From DATAYA01 sp036272815 (GTDB lineage: Bacteria > Pseudomonadota > Alphaproteobacteria > Acetobacterales > Acetobacteraceae), in contig DATAYA010000007.1 in the NCBI GenBank assembly GCA_036272815.1, positions 1-26,320 on the forward strand: DNA of 26,320 nucleotides. The letters are read 5' to 3'. The translations under genes and the position numbers were made by a program. Positions 1-6,814 of this stretch are shown piece after piece; position 1 is the stretch's first letter, and every line of letters begins with the position of its first letter. The notes under the pieces are model-generated. The model was not told the DNA's origin, ran no database searches, and saw nothing but the letters and a program-made list of their open reading frames with translations.

Positions 1-942
1 GAGGTGGTGAAGCTGCCGAACAACACCGACGCTCGCTACTTCCTGGCCCCTGACTCGATCCTCAGCGTCGATGACGGCGCCGTGGTGGCGGCGGGCGACG
101 TGCTGGCGCGCATTCCGCGCTAGGGCAGCAAGACGCGCGACATCACTGGTGGTCTGCCGCGCGTGGCGGAACTGTTCGAGGCTCGCCGGCCGAAGGATCA
201 CGCTGTCATCGCCGAGAACGATGGGCGCGTGGAGTTCGGCAAGGACTACAAGAACAAGCGCCGCATCATCGTGAAGAACGACGAGACGACCGAGGAAACC
301 GAGTACCTGATACCGAAGGGCAAGCACGTTTCGGTGCAGGAGGGCGACTTCGTCCGCCGCGGCGACCCGCTGGTCGACGGCCCGCGCGTGCCGCACGACA
401 TCCTCAAGGTGCTCGGCGTCGAGGCGCTGTCGGACTACCTGGTGAACGAGATCCAGGACGTCTATCGGCTCCAGGGCGTGAAGATCAACGACAAGCACAT
501 CGAGGTGATCGTCCGCCAGATGCTGCAGAAGGTCGAGGTGCTGGAGCCGGGGGACACGACGTATCTCGCCGGCGAGCAGGTCGACCGGCTGGAGTTCGAG
601 GCGGAGAACGAGCGCCGCCTGCGCGAGGACGAGCGGGCGGCGACCGCGATGCCCGTGCTGCAGGGGATCACGAAGGCGAGCCTGCAGACGCACAGCTTCA
701 TCAGCGCCGCCTCGTTCCAGGAGACGACGCGGGTGCTGACTGAGGCGGCGACGGCGGGCAAGACCGACCGGCTGATGGGTTTGAAGGAGAACGTGATCGT
801 CGGGCGGCTGATCCCGGCGGGCACGGGCAGCGTGATGAACAAGCTGCGCCAGATCGCGGCCGGGCGCGACGAGCGCAACCTGGCCCAGGCGAACGCGCCG
901 CGGGCGATCCCCGAGGCGCCGAAGCGGGAGGCGGCCGAGTAG
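1..942 (+). CDS. rpoC: RNA polymerase subunit beta' C-terminal part, with an internal stop
   Basis: This is the 3' end of the gene for the beta' subunit of RNA polymerase; the 5' part lies before the window. Frame 1 is open from base 1 except for one TAG at 121-123. Before it the frame reads a typical RpoC segment (ARYFLAPDSILSV, then GDVLARIPR). After it comes the highly conserved block KTRDITGGLPRVAELFEARR, then IPKGKHVSVQEGDFV, VPHDILKVLGVEALSDYL and the C-terminal tail with SFISAASFQETTRVLTEAA. The frame closes with TAG at 940-942. Homologues carry Glu at the internal stop position (RIPRE or RIPTE before the SKTRDITGG block), so one G-to-T change explains it. Family identity is certain. 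Whether the stop is real, a sequence error or a sign of a second functional copy cannot be told here. Confidence 0.95.
121..123 (+). other. rpoC: In-frame amber codon inside rpoC
   Basis: TAG is codon 41 of the window's rpoC frame, lying between ARIPR and GSKTRDITGG. Both flanks stay in the same frame and are strongly conserved, so this is a substitution (GAG to TAG is simplest) and not an indel. The gene's own natural stop is also TAG, which argues against amber being a sense codon in this genome. Confidence 0.93.
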
Positions 943-969
943 TCGCCGCCGCCCGCTTCGCGAGCGATC

Positions 970-999
970 AGGGCCGGCCCGGGTTCGGGCCGGCCCTTT
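970..999 (+). terminator. Rho-independent terminator of rpoC
   Basis: A perfect 12-bp GC-rich stem (970-981 pairs with 986-997) has a GGTT loop and a short T-rich tail. It starts 28 bases after the rpoC stop. It closes the rpoBC transcription unit at this point. Confidence 0.85.
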
Positions 1000-1084
1000 C
1001 ATTTCCGTAGCGTGGACAGGCCCGCCGGTGCCATGCTGACCGGCTGAGGGGGAGCAACCGCCCGGTCAGGGAAGGAGCCGGTCC

Positions 1085-1198
1085 ATGCTCAAGCCGTCGC
1101 GCCACGCGGGAGGCCCGTCGGGCCGCGCGCTGGCCGCTGCCGTTGCCGTGTGCGCGGCGCTGTTCCTGCTGCTCGGAGTGCTGTACGGGTCGTACTGA
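1085..1198 (+). CDS. Small single-span membrane protein, 37 aa, function unknown
   Basis: This short ORF starts at ATG 1085 behind a good ribosome binding site (AAGGAG at 1072-1077, 7 bases of spacing) and ends in TGA. The product has a basic, Gly/Pro-containing head (MLKPSRHAGG) and then one continuous hydrophobic stretch of about 20 residues (ALAAAVAVCAALFLLLGVLY), ending GSY. That is the shape of a small inner-membrane protein with its N-terminus inside. It stands alone between the rpoC terminator and a convergent cox11 gene. No family is recognised. The Shine-Dalgarno and membrane profile support it being real, but its length makes chance possible. A small oxidase-associated subunit is one speculative role given the neighbourhood. 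Confidence 0.55.
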   Translation: MLKPSRHAGGPSGRALAAAVAVCAALFLLLGVLYGSY

Positions 1199-1234
1199 AG
1201 AAAACGGGTCCGGGGCCGGCGGCCGCAGCGGGGT

Positions 1235-1253
1235 CGAGGGGCGGCGCCCCTCG
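1235..1253. terminator. Hairpin between convergent genes
   Basis: An 8-bp perfect stem (1235-1242 with 1246-1253) with a 3-base loop lies between the end of the 37-aa ORF and the stop of the convergent cox11 gene. It has no proper T-run on either strand, so a bidirectional terminator role is only plausible. Confidence 0.35.
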
Positions 1254-1255
1254 CC

Positions 1256-2173
1256 TTAACCTTGGGTGTGCCCCGACACCGGCCGCTCTGCACGCCGCGG
1301 CGGCGATTGCTGCGCGAGCCACGCGATGATGTCACCGCGCGTGGCGGCGTCCGGCACCACCATCGGCATCAGCGCGCCCGGCACGTCGCGCTGCGGCCCG
1401 GCGAGCCAGCGGTCCAGGGTCGCGGCCGTCCAGACGATGCCGGACTTCGCCAGCGCCGCCGAATAGGGATAGCCGGCGACGCTGCCGGCCTGCCGCCCGA
1501 CGACGCCACCGAGCGGCGGCCCGACGCGGGCCGCATCGAGCGTGTGGCAGCCACTGCATTGCGTGGCGAACAGCTTGCCGCCGGCCACGGGGTCGGGCGG
1601 CGCGTTCACGAAGCGCGAGAGGTCGGCGGCACCCTTTGGCTTTTCCGAACGGAAGAAGGTGTAGGAGAGGGTGATCTGCGTCATGTCCGCCGTGTCCGGG
1701 TCCCGTGCCATCCGGGGGTCGACGAAGAAGTCGACCGGCATCTCGACTTTCTGGTGCGGATCGAGACGTTCCTCCTGGAAGCAGAAGCACTCGATTTTCT
1801 TGAAGTAGGGACCGACCCGGCCGGGTGTCACGTTGAACGTCGCGTGGCCCACGATGGAGTGGTCGGAGAGGTTTTCCGCCTCGAAATAGACGACCGTGTC
1901 GGCACCAAGCGCGAGCTGAACCTTGGGCAGCACCGGGCGGAACCGCCAGGCCAGGCCGGGGGCGACGTTGGTGTTGAAATAGACAGTCACGATGCGGTTC
2001 GAGACGGTCGCCGTATCGGCCGCGACGCGGCGTGTCGTGCCGCCGGCGCCGGTGACCTGGCAGAACAGGCGATAGAGCGTGACGGAATAGGAGACGAGCG
2101 TGGTCATGCCGCCGACCGCCACCAGCAAGGCGGCGAGTGTCGCGTAGGTGCGGATTGTGTGACGGCGGCTCAC
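1256..2173 (-). CDS. ctaG: Cox11/CtaG copper chaperone fused to a C-terminal cytochrome c domain
   Basis: The first ~200 residues are Cox11, the membrane-anchored periplasmic chaperone that delivers Cu(I) to CuB of heme-copper oxidases. There is an N-terminal membrane span (ATLAALLVAVGGMTTLVSYS), then LFCQVTG, the copper motif CFCFQEE, MPVDFFVDP and the family ending ITLSYTFF. The last ~90 residues are an unrelated class I cytochrome c domain: CSGCH heme site, VGPPLGGVVGR, YSAALAKSGIVWT and a candidate Met ligand in ALMPMV. Ordinary Cox11 stops at about 190-200 residues, so this is a fusion. Both halves would face the periplasm. I chose GTG 2173 (305 aa), preceded by GGAG with suitable spacing; an upstream ATG at 2218 would add 15 residues without a visible ribosome binding site. 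The gene lies about 8 kb beyond the coxD end of the oxidase operon, not inside it. Confidence 0.9.
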   Translation of the reverse strand: MSRRHTIRTYATLAALLVAVGGMTTLVSYSVTLYRLFCQVTGAGGTTRRVAADTATVSNRIVTVYFNTNVAPGLAWRFRPVLPKVQLALGADTVVYFEAENLSDHSIVGHATFNVTPGRVGPYFKKIECFCFQEERLDPHQKVEMPVDFFVDPRMARDPDTADMTQITLSYTFFRSEKPKGAADLSRFVNAPPDPVAGGKLFATQCSGCHTLDAARVGPPLGGVVGRQAGSVAGYPYSAALAKSGIVWTAATLDRWLAGPQRDVPGALMPMVVPDAATRGDIIAWLAQQSPPRRAERPVSGHTQG

Positions 2174-2251
2174 GGCGTTCTCCGCGCGGCTTTTGCCCCG
2201 GCCTCCGCCGTGCTGCAAGCCCTGTCAGGACGGCGGGGCTCACGCCCCGTT

Positions 2252-2707
2252 TCAGTAGCGCCACACATAATAGCCGCCAGCGGGGAAATATTCGTAACCC
2301 TCGCGGAGCGGCGCCGGATACGGAGTCCGCCACCGCTCCAGTTCCGGGACCCGCAGCGGCGGCGGCGGCCGGCGCCAGCGCGCGGCGGCGCCGTGCGCGA
2401 CGGAGACGTGCGCGAGGGAGACGTGGCGGCGCGTGCGCGGATGCCGGGCCGGCGGCATCGGCGGCACCGGGAGGGTTACCGCCACCGCCTCTGCGGCCAA
2501 GGCGGGGTCGGCTGGCAGGTAAGTCGCGTGCCCCACCGCTGCCACCTCGAGCTCGCCCGGGGGTGCCACCGCGGGGGGCGCCATCGTCGCGACCGCGACG
2601 CGAGGCGGCGGGCCGAGCCACTGCAGGCAGGCGGCCGACGCGGTCCCGGTCGCCAGCAGCCCGGTCCAGAACCAGGCAAGCGGAGGCATTCTCGGGGTCG
2701 GCAGCAT
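2252..2707 (-). CDS. Exported proline-rich protein of unknown function, 151 aa
   Basis: The product has a signal-like N-terminus (MPPLAWFWTGLLATGTASA, then AC). The Cys could be lipidated, but the lipobox is weak. A Pro/Ala/Arg-rich middle follows, and then an aromatic tail ending in EYFPAGGYYVWRY. ATG 2707 has GGAG 9 bases upstream. The tail looks selected and not random, which supports a real gene over a shadow. It lies upstream of cox11 on the same strand with about 80 bases between them, so co-transcription is possible. No known family is recognised; the tyrosine/tryptophan end suggests a surface or cell-envelope protein, which is inference. Confidence 0.6.
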   Translation of the reverse strand: MLPTPRMPPLAWFWTGLLATGTASAACLQWLGPPPRVAVATMAPPAVAPPGELEVAAVGHATYLPADPALAAEAVAVTLPVPPMPPARHPRTRRHVSLAHVSVAHGAAARWRRPPPPLRVPELERWRTPYPAPLREGYEYFPAGGYYVWRY

Positions 2708-2956
2708 TGTCGCGGGCTCCGTTGTCGGCGCAGAGGCCGGTCCTTGCGCGCGCCGATCCTAAGCCGGCGGCTGCCGCGCGAATAGAAGACGCGCGATCAC
2801 GGCATTGACGCCGCGCGGTTCGCGGTCACGTGTCAGGCCGCGCCCGCCGGATGCTCCGGTGTGCCTGGACGGACAGGTCCGCGTGTTCGACCGCCGGCAG
2901 CGTTTCCCGAACCGCCACGGCATCGCCGCGGCACGGCGTGGCCACATCGTGTATCG
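2708..2956. other. Apparently non-coding, decayed stretch
   Basis: No convincing gene is seen. One plus-strand frame remains open up to a TGA at 2958-2960, ending RRGHIVYR. That stop overlaps the GTG that begins the oxidoreductase fragment next to it (GTGA), as in a coupled operon. This could be the tail of a lost upstream gene, but the product matches no family I recognise. Confidence 0.35.
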
Positions 2957-3088
2957 GTGAGACGCCATGTCGTCGTGATCGGCGCCGGTCCCGACGGGCG
3001 CGCCGCCGCGATGCTGCTGGCGCAGCTCGATGTCGAGATCACCGTCGTCGAACGGCGCGAGGTGGTCGGCGGCCGGTCCGCCTCGATC
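2957..3088 (+). pseudogene. Truncated N-terminus of a CrtI/CrtD-like FAD-dependent desaturase
   Basis: From GTG 2957 the frame reads the dinucleotide-binding start of a phytoene desaturase-type flavoprotein. VVVIGAGPDGRAAAMLLAQL is a GxGxxG Rossmann motif, followed by VEITVVERREVVGGRSASI. This matches about the first 45 residues of a protein family that is normally near 500 residues. Homology then fades and the frame soon runs into the end of the convergent SMP-30 gene. The second half of the motif has Asp-Gly-Arg where Gly-Gly-Leu is usual, so it has begun to drift. It is most likely the stump of a deleted carotenoid or related desaturase gene. Confidence 0.6.
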
Positions 3089-3129
3089 CATGGTGGACCT
3101 CGCCGGGCTGGCGTCGTGCCGGATGGCGG

Positions 3130-4095
3130 CTACGGTAGCTGGGCGCCCTGCACGTCGACATAGAGCGCATAGACCGAGGTGCCGGCGGTCATGAACAGCC
3201 GGTTCCGCTTGCGGCCGCCGAAGCAGAGGTTTGAACACGGCTCGGGCAGCCGCACGCGGCCGACCAGCGTGCCGTCGGGCGCGTAGCAGCGCACCCCGTC
3301 CTGCGACGGGTCCGCCCAGCCCATCCCGGCCCAGAGATTGCCCTGCGTGTCCGTCCGCACGCCGTCGGCGAAGCCGCCACCGAAATCGCCGGCGAAGACG
3401 CGCCCGTTCGCGAGCCGCCCGTCCGCCGCGTCGAAGGCGCGGATATGCGACGGGCCGCCATGCGTGACGCCGCTATCTACGACGTAGAGCACGCGCTCGT
3501 CCGGTGAGAAGGCGAGCCCGTTCGGCCGCACGAAATCGTCCGCGACGACGGCGGCCTCGCGCGTCCGGGGATCGAGGCGATAGACGTGGCACGGCAGCTC
3601 GGGCTCTGCCGCGTGTCCCTCGTAGTCGCCGTCGATGCCATATCCGGGGTCGGTGAACCACAGCGAACCATCGCTCGCCACCACGACATCGTTCGGCGCA
3701 TTGAGGCGCTTGCCGTCGAAGCTGTCGATCAGGACGGTGATGCGGCCATCGCGTTCCGTGCGCGTCACCCGGCGGGTGTCGTGCTCGCAGGTGACGAGCC
3801 TTCCCTGCCGGTCGCGGGTGTTGCCGTTGGCGTAGTGCGAGGGCTGGCGGAAGATGCTGACATGCCCGTCTTCCTCCAGCCAGCGTAGGATGCGGTCGTT
3901 GGGGATGTCGCTCCACAGCAGATAGCCGCCATCGCGGAAATAGACCGGGCCTTCCGCCCAGCGGCAGCCGGTGGCGATGCGCTCCACGCCGGCATTGCCC
4001 TGGCGGCGGAACCGGCGGTCGAGCACCTCGACTCGGTGGTCCGGATAGCGTGGCTCGGGCAGCGGGCCAAGCGGGGAGTGGATCGGGTCGGGCAT
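3130..4095 (-). CDS. SMP-30/gluconolactonase/LRE-family hydrolase
   Basis: This is an intact 321-aa six-bladed propeller protein of the SMP-30/gluconolactonase family, which hydrolyses sugar lactones with a divalent metal. Metal and substrate motifs are in order: RWAEGPVYF (Glu48), RLNAPNDVVVASDGSLWFTD (Asn in NAPND), FVRPNGLAFSPDE and GFADGVRTDTQGNLW with the catalytic Asp. No signal peptide is seen, so the protein is probably cytoplasmic. ATG 4095 is preceded by GGAGG at about 9 bases, which fixes the start. It stands alone between two pseudogenes. Homologues often act in sugar or aromatic catabolism, but no pathway genes are adjacent, so the substrate is unknown. Confidence 0.9.
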   Translation of the reverse strand: MPDPIHSPLGPLPEPRYPDHRVEVLDRRFRRQGNAGVERIATGCRWAEGPVYFRDGGYLLWSDIPNDRILRWLEEDGHVSIFRQPSHYANGNTRDRQGRLVTCEHDTRRVTRTERDGRITVLIDSFDGKRLNAPNDVVVASDGSLWFTDPGYGIDGDYEGHAAEPELPCHVYRLDPRTREAAVVADDFVRPNGLAFSPDERVLYVVDSGVTHGGPSHIRAFDAADGRLANGRVFAGDFGGGFADGVRTDTQGNLWAGMGWADPSQDGVRCYAPDGTLVGRVRLPEPCSNLCFGGRKRNRLFMTAGTSVYALYVDVQGAQLP

Positions 4096-4202
4096 CGTGC
4101 TGCACCTCCGTCATAGAAAGCAAACGATCGCGAAACGCGCGCGCCGGTGTAACTTAGTCGCGGCCGAAGCCGAATGGCACTGCGACACCGGAGACACGGG
4201 GC

Positions 4203-4583
4203 ATGACGCTTGCCCGACGCCACCTCGCCGCCGTATTTGCCACCGCCGCCGCCATCGGCGTCGCCACCGGCGTCCCGGCGCAGGCGGGGGTGCCCGACGT
4301 CGTTGCTCTACGCTTTGCCGCAGGAGAGCCAGGTCACGCGGCATGTCTGCCGACCGCGCTGCATCCGCAGACGATCATGGCATTCAAGCTGCCGGACGAA
4401 ATCCTGCCGCAGCGCTACGGCTACCCTTTCAAGATTCGTATTCCGACCAAGCTGGGCTTCAAGAACCCCAAATTCGTCACGACGATCTGGGTCACCAACA
4501 ACCGGCCACGTGGCTTCCGGACGGATCGGGGATACAACTGGTTCATCGGGATTGAGAATGATACCAACCGGCGTGGAGCCTGA
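4203..4583 (+). pseudogene. Broken sulfite oxidase/MsrP-fold molybdopterin oxidoreductase
   Basis: Pieces of a secreted Mo-cofactor enzyme survive in two frames. The first frame (ATG 4203) gives a signal peptide (LAAVFATAAAIGVATGVPAQA). The +1 frame then carries LLYALPQESQVTRHVC, whose Cys looks like the Mo ligand that normally continues into VEGWS. Right after that Cys, the first frame resumes with PTALHPQTIMAFKLPDE, followed by the family's C-terminal block PTKLGFKNPKFVTTIWVTNN and GYNWFIGI. The 126-aa open frame is therefore an artefact of an internal deletion of the central region plus a frame change. The substrate of the ancestral enzyme is unknown. A short translated product is possible but could not hold the cofactor normally. 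Confidence 0.7.
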
Positions 4584-4615
4584 CCCTTCCGTGTCACCCT
4601 CGGCGAATTATTCCT

Positions 4616-4705
4616 CGTCATCCTCGGCGAAGGCCGAGGATCCACGCCTGGCTTCGGTTCGGCATGAGGAAAGGCGTGGATGGTCGGCCGTCGCCGACCG
4701 TGACG
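4616..4705. repeat. REP-like nested palindromic element
   Basis: This 90-base element has nested inverted repeats. The outer arm CGTCA (4616-4620) pairs with TGACG (4701-4705). Hairpin one is 4621-4628 with 4633-4640 (GAAG loop). A 10-bp arm at 4640-4649 pairs with 4672-4681, and hairpin two is 4682-4688 with 4693-4699. A partial copy of the left end (GTCACCCTCGGCG) lies at 4593-4605. The design resembles dispersed intergenic palindromes common in alphaproteobacteria. It sits between a pseudogene and the start of the glycosyltransferase cassette, ending four bases before the next start codon. Confidence 0.75.
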
Positions 4706-4709
4706 AAGT

Positions 4710-5468
4710 ATGACGCAGCCGGGCCTGTGCGCGATCGCGGTGATGGCCAAGGCGCCGGTGTCCGGCCGCGCCAAGACCCGCCTCGTGCCGCCCCTCTCGC
4801 CGGATTGCGCTGCCGCGCTCTCGGCCGCTTTCCTACGCGACGTCGGCGCCAACCTGTCGCTCGCCGCGCAGACGGCGCCGATCCGGCCGGGCTTCGCCTA
4901 TGCCCCCGCCGGCGCCGAGGCGGCGTTGCGGCCGCTGCTGCCCGATGGCGGATTTCTCGTACTGGCCGACGGCGCCATCGATGCCCCGTCCGAGGTACGC
5001 GGCTTCGGCCTCTGCCTGCTGCATGCCGCCCGCGCGGTGCTGGCGGAGACCGGGGCCGGGAGCGTCTGCCTGCTCAATTCGGACAGCCCGACCCTGCCGA
5101 CGGCCCGGCTGCGTGAGGCGGCGTGCGCGCTGGCCGCGCCGGGGGAGCGCGTGGTGCTCGGCCCGGCGGAGGATGGCGGCTATTACTTGATCGGGATGAA
5201 GACCGCCCACCCGGCGCTGTTCGCCGACATCGCATGGAGCACCGCCACGGCTCTGGCCGAAACCCGCGAGCGCGTCCGGCAAGCCGGTCTCGAAATGGTC
5301 GAGCTCGCGCCGTGGTACGATATCGACGACCGCGTGTCGCTGGAGCGCCTGCTTGATAATTGGGCGGCGGGGCCGCGGTGCGACGGGGCCGCGCCGTTCG
5401 CGGCACCCGCGACGGCCGAGTGCGTGCAGGCATGGCACCTGCGCGAGGTGCTCGCACGGGCGGCATGA
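4710..5468 (+). CDS. DUF2064 / TIGR04282-type nucleotidyl- or glycosyltransferase
   Basis: The 252-aa product is a GT-A-fold protein of the DUF2064 family (rSAM/selenodomain-associated transferase 1, related to CofC). The N-terminal signature VMAKAPVSGRAKTRLVPPLS is complete, followed by the acidic metal site LLNSDSPTLP, then GPAEDGGYYLIGM and PWYDIDDRVSLERL. There is no signal or membrane span, so it acts in the cytoplasm, probably on a nucleotide-activated sugar. It is the first gene of a four-gene plus-strand cassette and overlaps the next gene by ATGA. ATG 4710 lacks a clear ribosome binding site; ATG 4743 is an alternative, but it would cut the conserved first beta strand. The donor and acceptor are unknown. 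Confidence 0.85.
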   Translation: MTQPGLCAIAVMAKAPVSGRAKTRLVPPLSPDCAAALSAAFLRDVGANLSLAAQTAPIRPGFAYAPAGAEAALRPLLPDGGFLVLADGAIDAPSEVRGFGLCLLHAARAVLAETGAGSVCLLNSDSPTLPTARLREAACALAAPGERVVLGPAEDGGYYLIGMKTAHPALFADIAWSTATALAETRERVRQAGLEMVELAPWYDIDDRVSLERLLDNWAAGPRCDGAAPFAAPATAECVQAWHLREVLARAA

Positions 5469-6814
5469 AGACGGGCGGCATGAGGATGCTTGCGGCACTC
5501 GGTGCGGTGCTGGTCGCGTCGGTCGCGGCCGGGCTGGCGCTGCATCCGCCCGTGGCCGCGAGCCTCGGCTCCGTCGCGCGGGCGAATGTGTTCGTCGCGG
5601 TCCTGGCGATGGCAGGCGCCGCCTATCTCGGCGCCGTCGCCGCGGTGCTGCGCCGACCGCTGCCACATGGCGCGGTGTGGCTGGTGCTCGGCGTCGCGCT
5701 GGCGATGCGGCTCGCGGTGCTGGCGGCACCGCCGTTCCTCTCCAGCGACGTCTATCGCTACGTCTGGGACGGGCGGATGCAGGATGCGGGGATCGATCCC
5801 TACCGCTTCGTGCCCGCCGACCCGGCGCTCGCGCGCTATCGGGACGCCGCGATCTATCCGAATATCAACCGCGCCGCGACCGCGCGCACCATCTATCCGC
5901 CGTTTGCGGAGGCGGTGTTCGCGGCCGTCGCCCGCGCCAGCCCGACCGTGCTCGCGATGAAGGCGGCGATGATCGGCTTCGAGCTGGCGGCGATGGCGGC
6001 GCTGGTCGGGCTGCTCGACGTGGCGCGCCTGCCGCGGGCGCGGGTCTTGATCTATGCCTGGAACCCGCTCGCGGTGTGGACGCTTGGCGGCAACGGGCAC
6101 GTCGATGCGATCGTCGTCGGCATGGTGGCGCTGGCGCTGCTGACGGCGGCGCTTCGGCGGCCGGCGCTGGCGGGCGTACTGCTTGGGGGCGCGGTATTGG
6201 CGAAATTCCTGCCGGCGGCGATCGCGCCCGCACTCTGGCGGCGCTGGGATTGGCGCCTGCCGGTGGCGTGCGCGGCGGTGATCGTGGCGCTCTATGTGCC
6301 GTACGTCGTGGGTGCTCACGGGCATGTGCTCGGCTACCTGCCCGGCTATGCGGCGGAGGAGGGCATCGGTCGCGGCGGCGGTCTCTGGCTGCTCGCGGGC
6401 TTGGCCGAGTTCGGGCCGCTGCCGCGCGCGGCGGTGCCGGTCTATGGTGCGGTTGCGGCCGTGGTGCTGCTGGTGCTCGCCGTGCGCGCCGCCCTCGCCC
6501 GCCGCTCGGCCGACCCGGCGCGCGATGCGGTGCGGATGGCGCGCGACGCCGCGATCCTCGCCGCCGCCACGATCGTCGCGATCAGTCCGCATTATCCGTG
6601 GTATTTCGTCTGGCTCGCGGTGCCGTGCTGCCTCTGTCCGCTGCGCTCCGTCGTATGGTTGTCGGTGGCGCCATTGCTGCTCTACCTCGACCCGCTGCAC
6701 GAGCGCTTCGTTTGGCCGGCGCTGCTGTATGGTCCGGCCATCGTGCTTGCCGTGGTTGACGCCCGCACCACGCTGCGCGCGCCGGCACCGGCCGCCGTTG
6801 GAAGGAGTGCCTGA
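5465..6814 (+). CDS. GT87-like polytopic membrane glycosyltransferase
   Basis: This is a roughly 449-aa integral membrane protein with about ten hydrophobic spans. It resembles GT87/mannosyltransferase-type (GT-C) enzymes that use polyprenyl-phosphate sugars. The periplasmic loop after the second or third span holds the family hallmark SSDVYRYVWDGRMQ, followed by GIDPYRF and ARTIYPPFAEAVF; later come YAWNPLAVW and ISPHYPWYFVWL. The acidic residues in VYRYVWDGR are candidates for catalysis. ATG 5465 overlaps the upstream TGA (ATGA), so translation is coupled; ATG 5480 is an alternative. Its position between a cytoplasmic transferase and a GT2 protein suggests it transfers a lipid-linked sugar outside the membrane. 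The acceptor is not known. Confidence 0.82.
   Translation: MKTGGMRMLAALGAVLVASVAAGLALHPPVAASLGSVARANVFVAVLAMAGAAYLGAVAAVLRRPLPHGAVWLVLGVALAMRLAVLAAPPFLSSDVYRYVWDGRMQDAGIDPYRFVPADPALARYRDAAIYPNINRAATARTIYPPFAEAVFAAVARASPTVLAMKAAMIGFELAAMAALVGLLDVARLPRARVLIYAWNPLAVWTLGGNGHVDAIVVGMVALALLTAALRRPALAGVLLGGAVLAKFLPAAIAPALWRRWDWRLPVACAAVIVALYVPYVVGAHGHVLGYLPGYAAEEGIGRGGGLWLLAGLAEFGPLPRAAVPVYGAVAAVVLLVLAVRAALARRSADPARDAVRMARDAAILAAATIVAISPHYPWYFVWLAVPCCLCPLRSVVWLSVAPLLLYLDPLHERFVWPALLYGPAIVLAVVDARTTLRAPAPAAVGRSA

Noticed and set aside
121..123. Amber codon reassigned to an amino acid
   Set aside because: rpoC itself ends in TAG, and so does the SMP-30 gene, so TAG still acts as a stop here.
2234..2249. 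Six-bp GC hairpin as terminator of the proline-rich gene
   Set aside because: The T-run lies on the plus-strand side, where no gene ends; on the minus strand there is no U tail.
1262..2785. 507-residue plus-strand frame
   Set aside because: It lies antisense to cox11 and the proline-rich gene, is full of Arg/Gly/His repeats and has no recognisable motif; a high-GC shadow.
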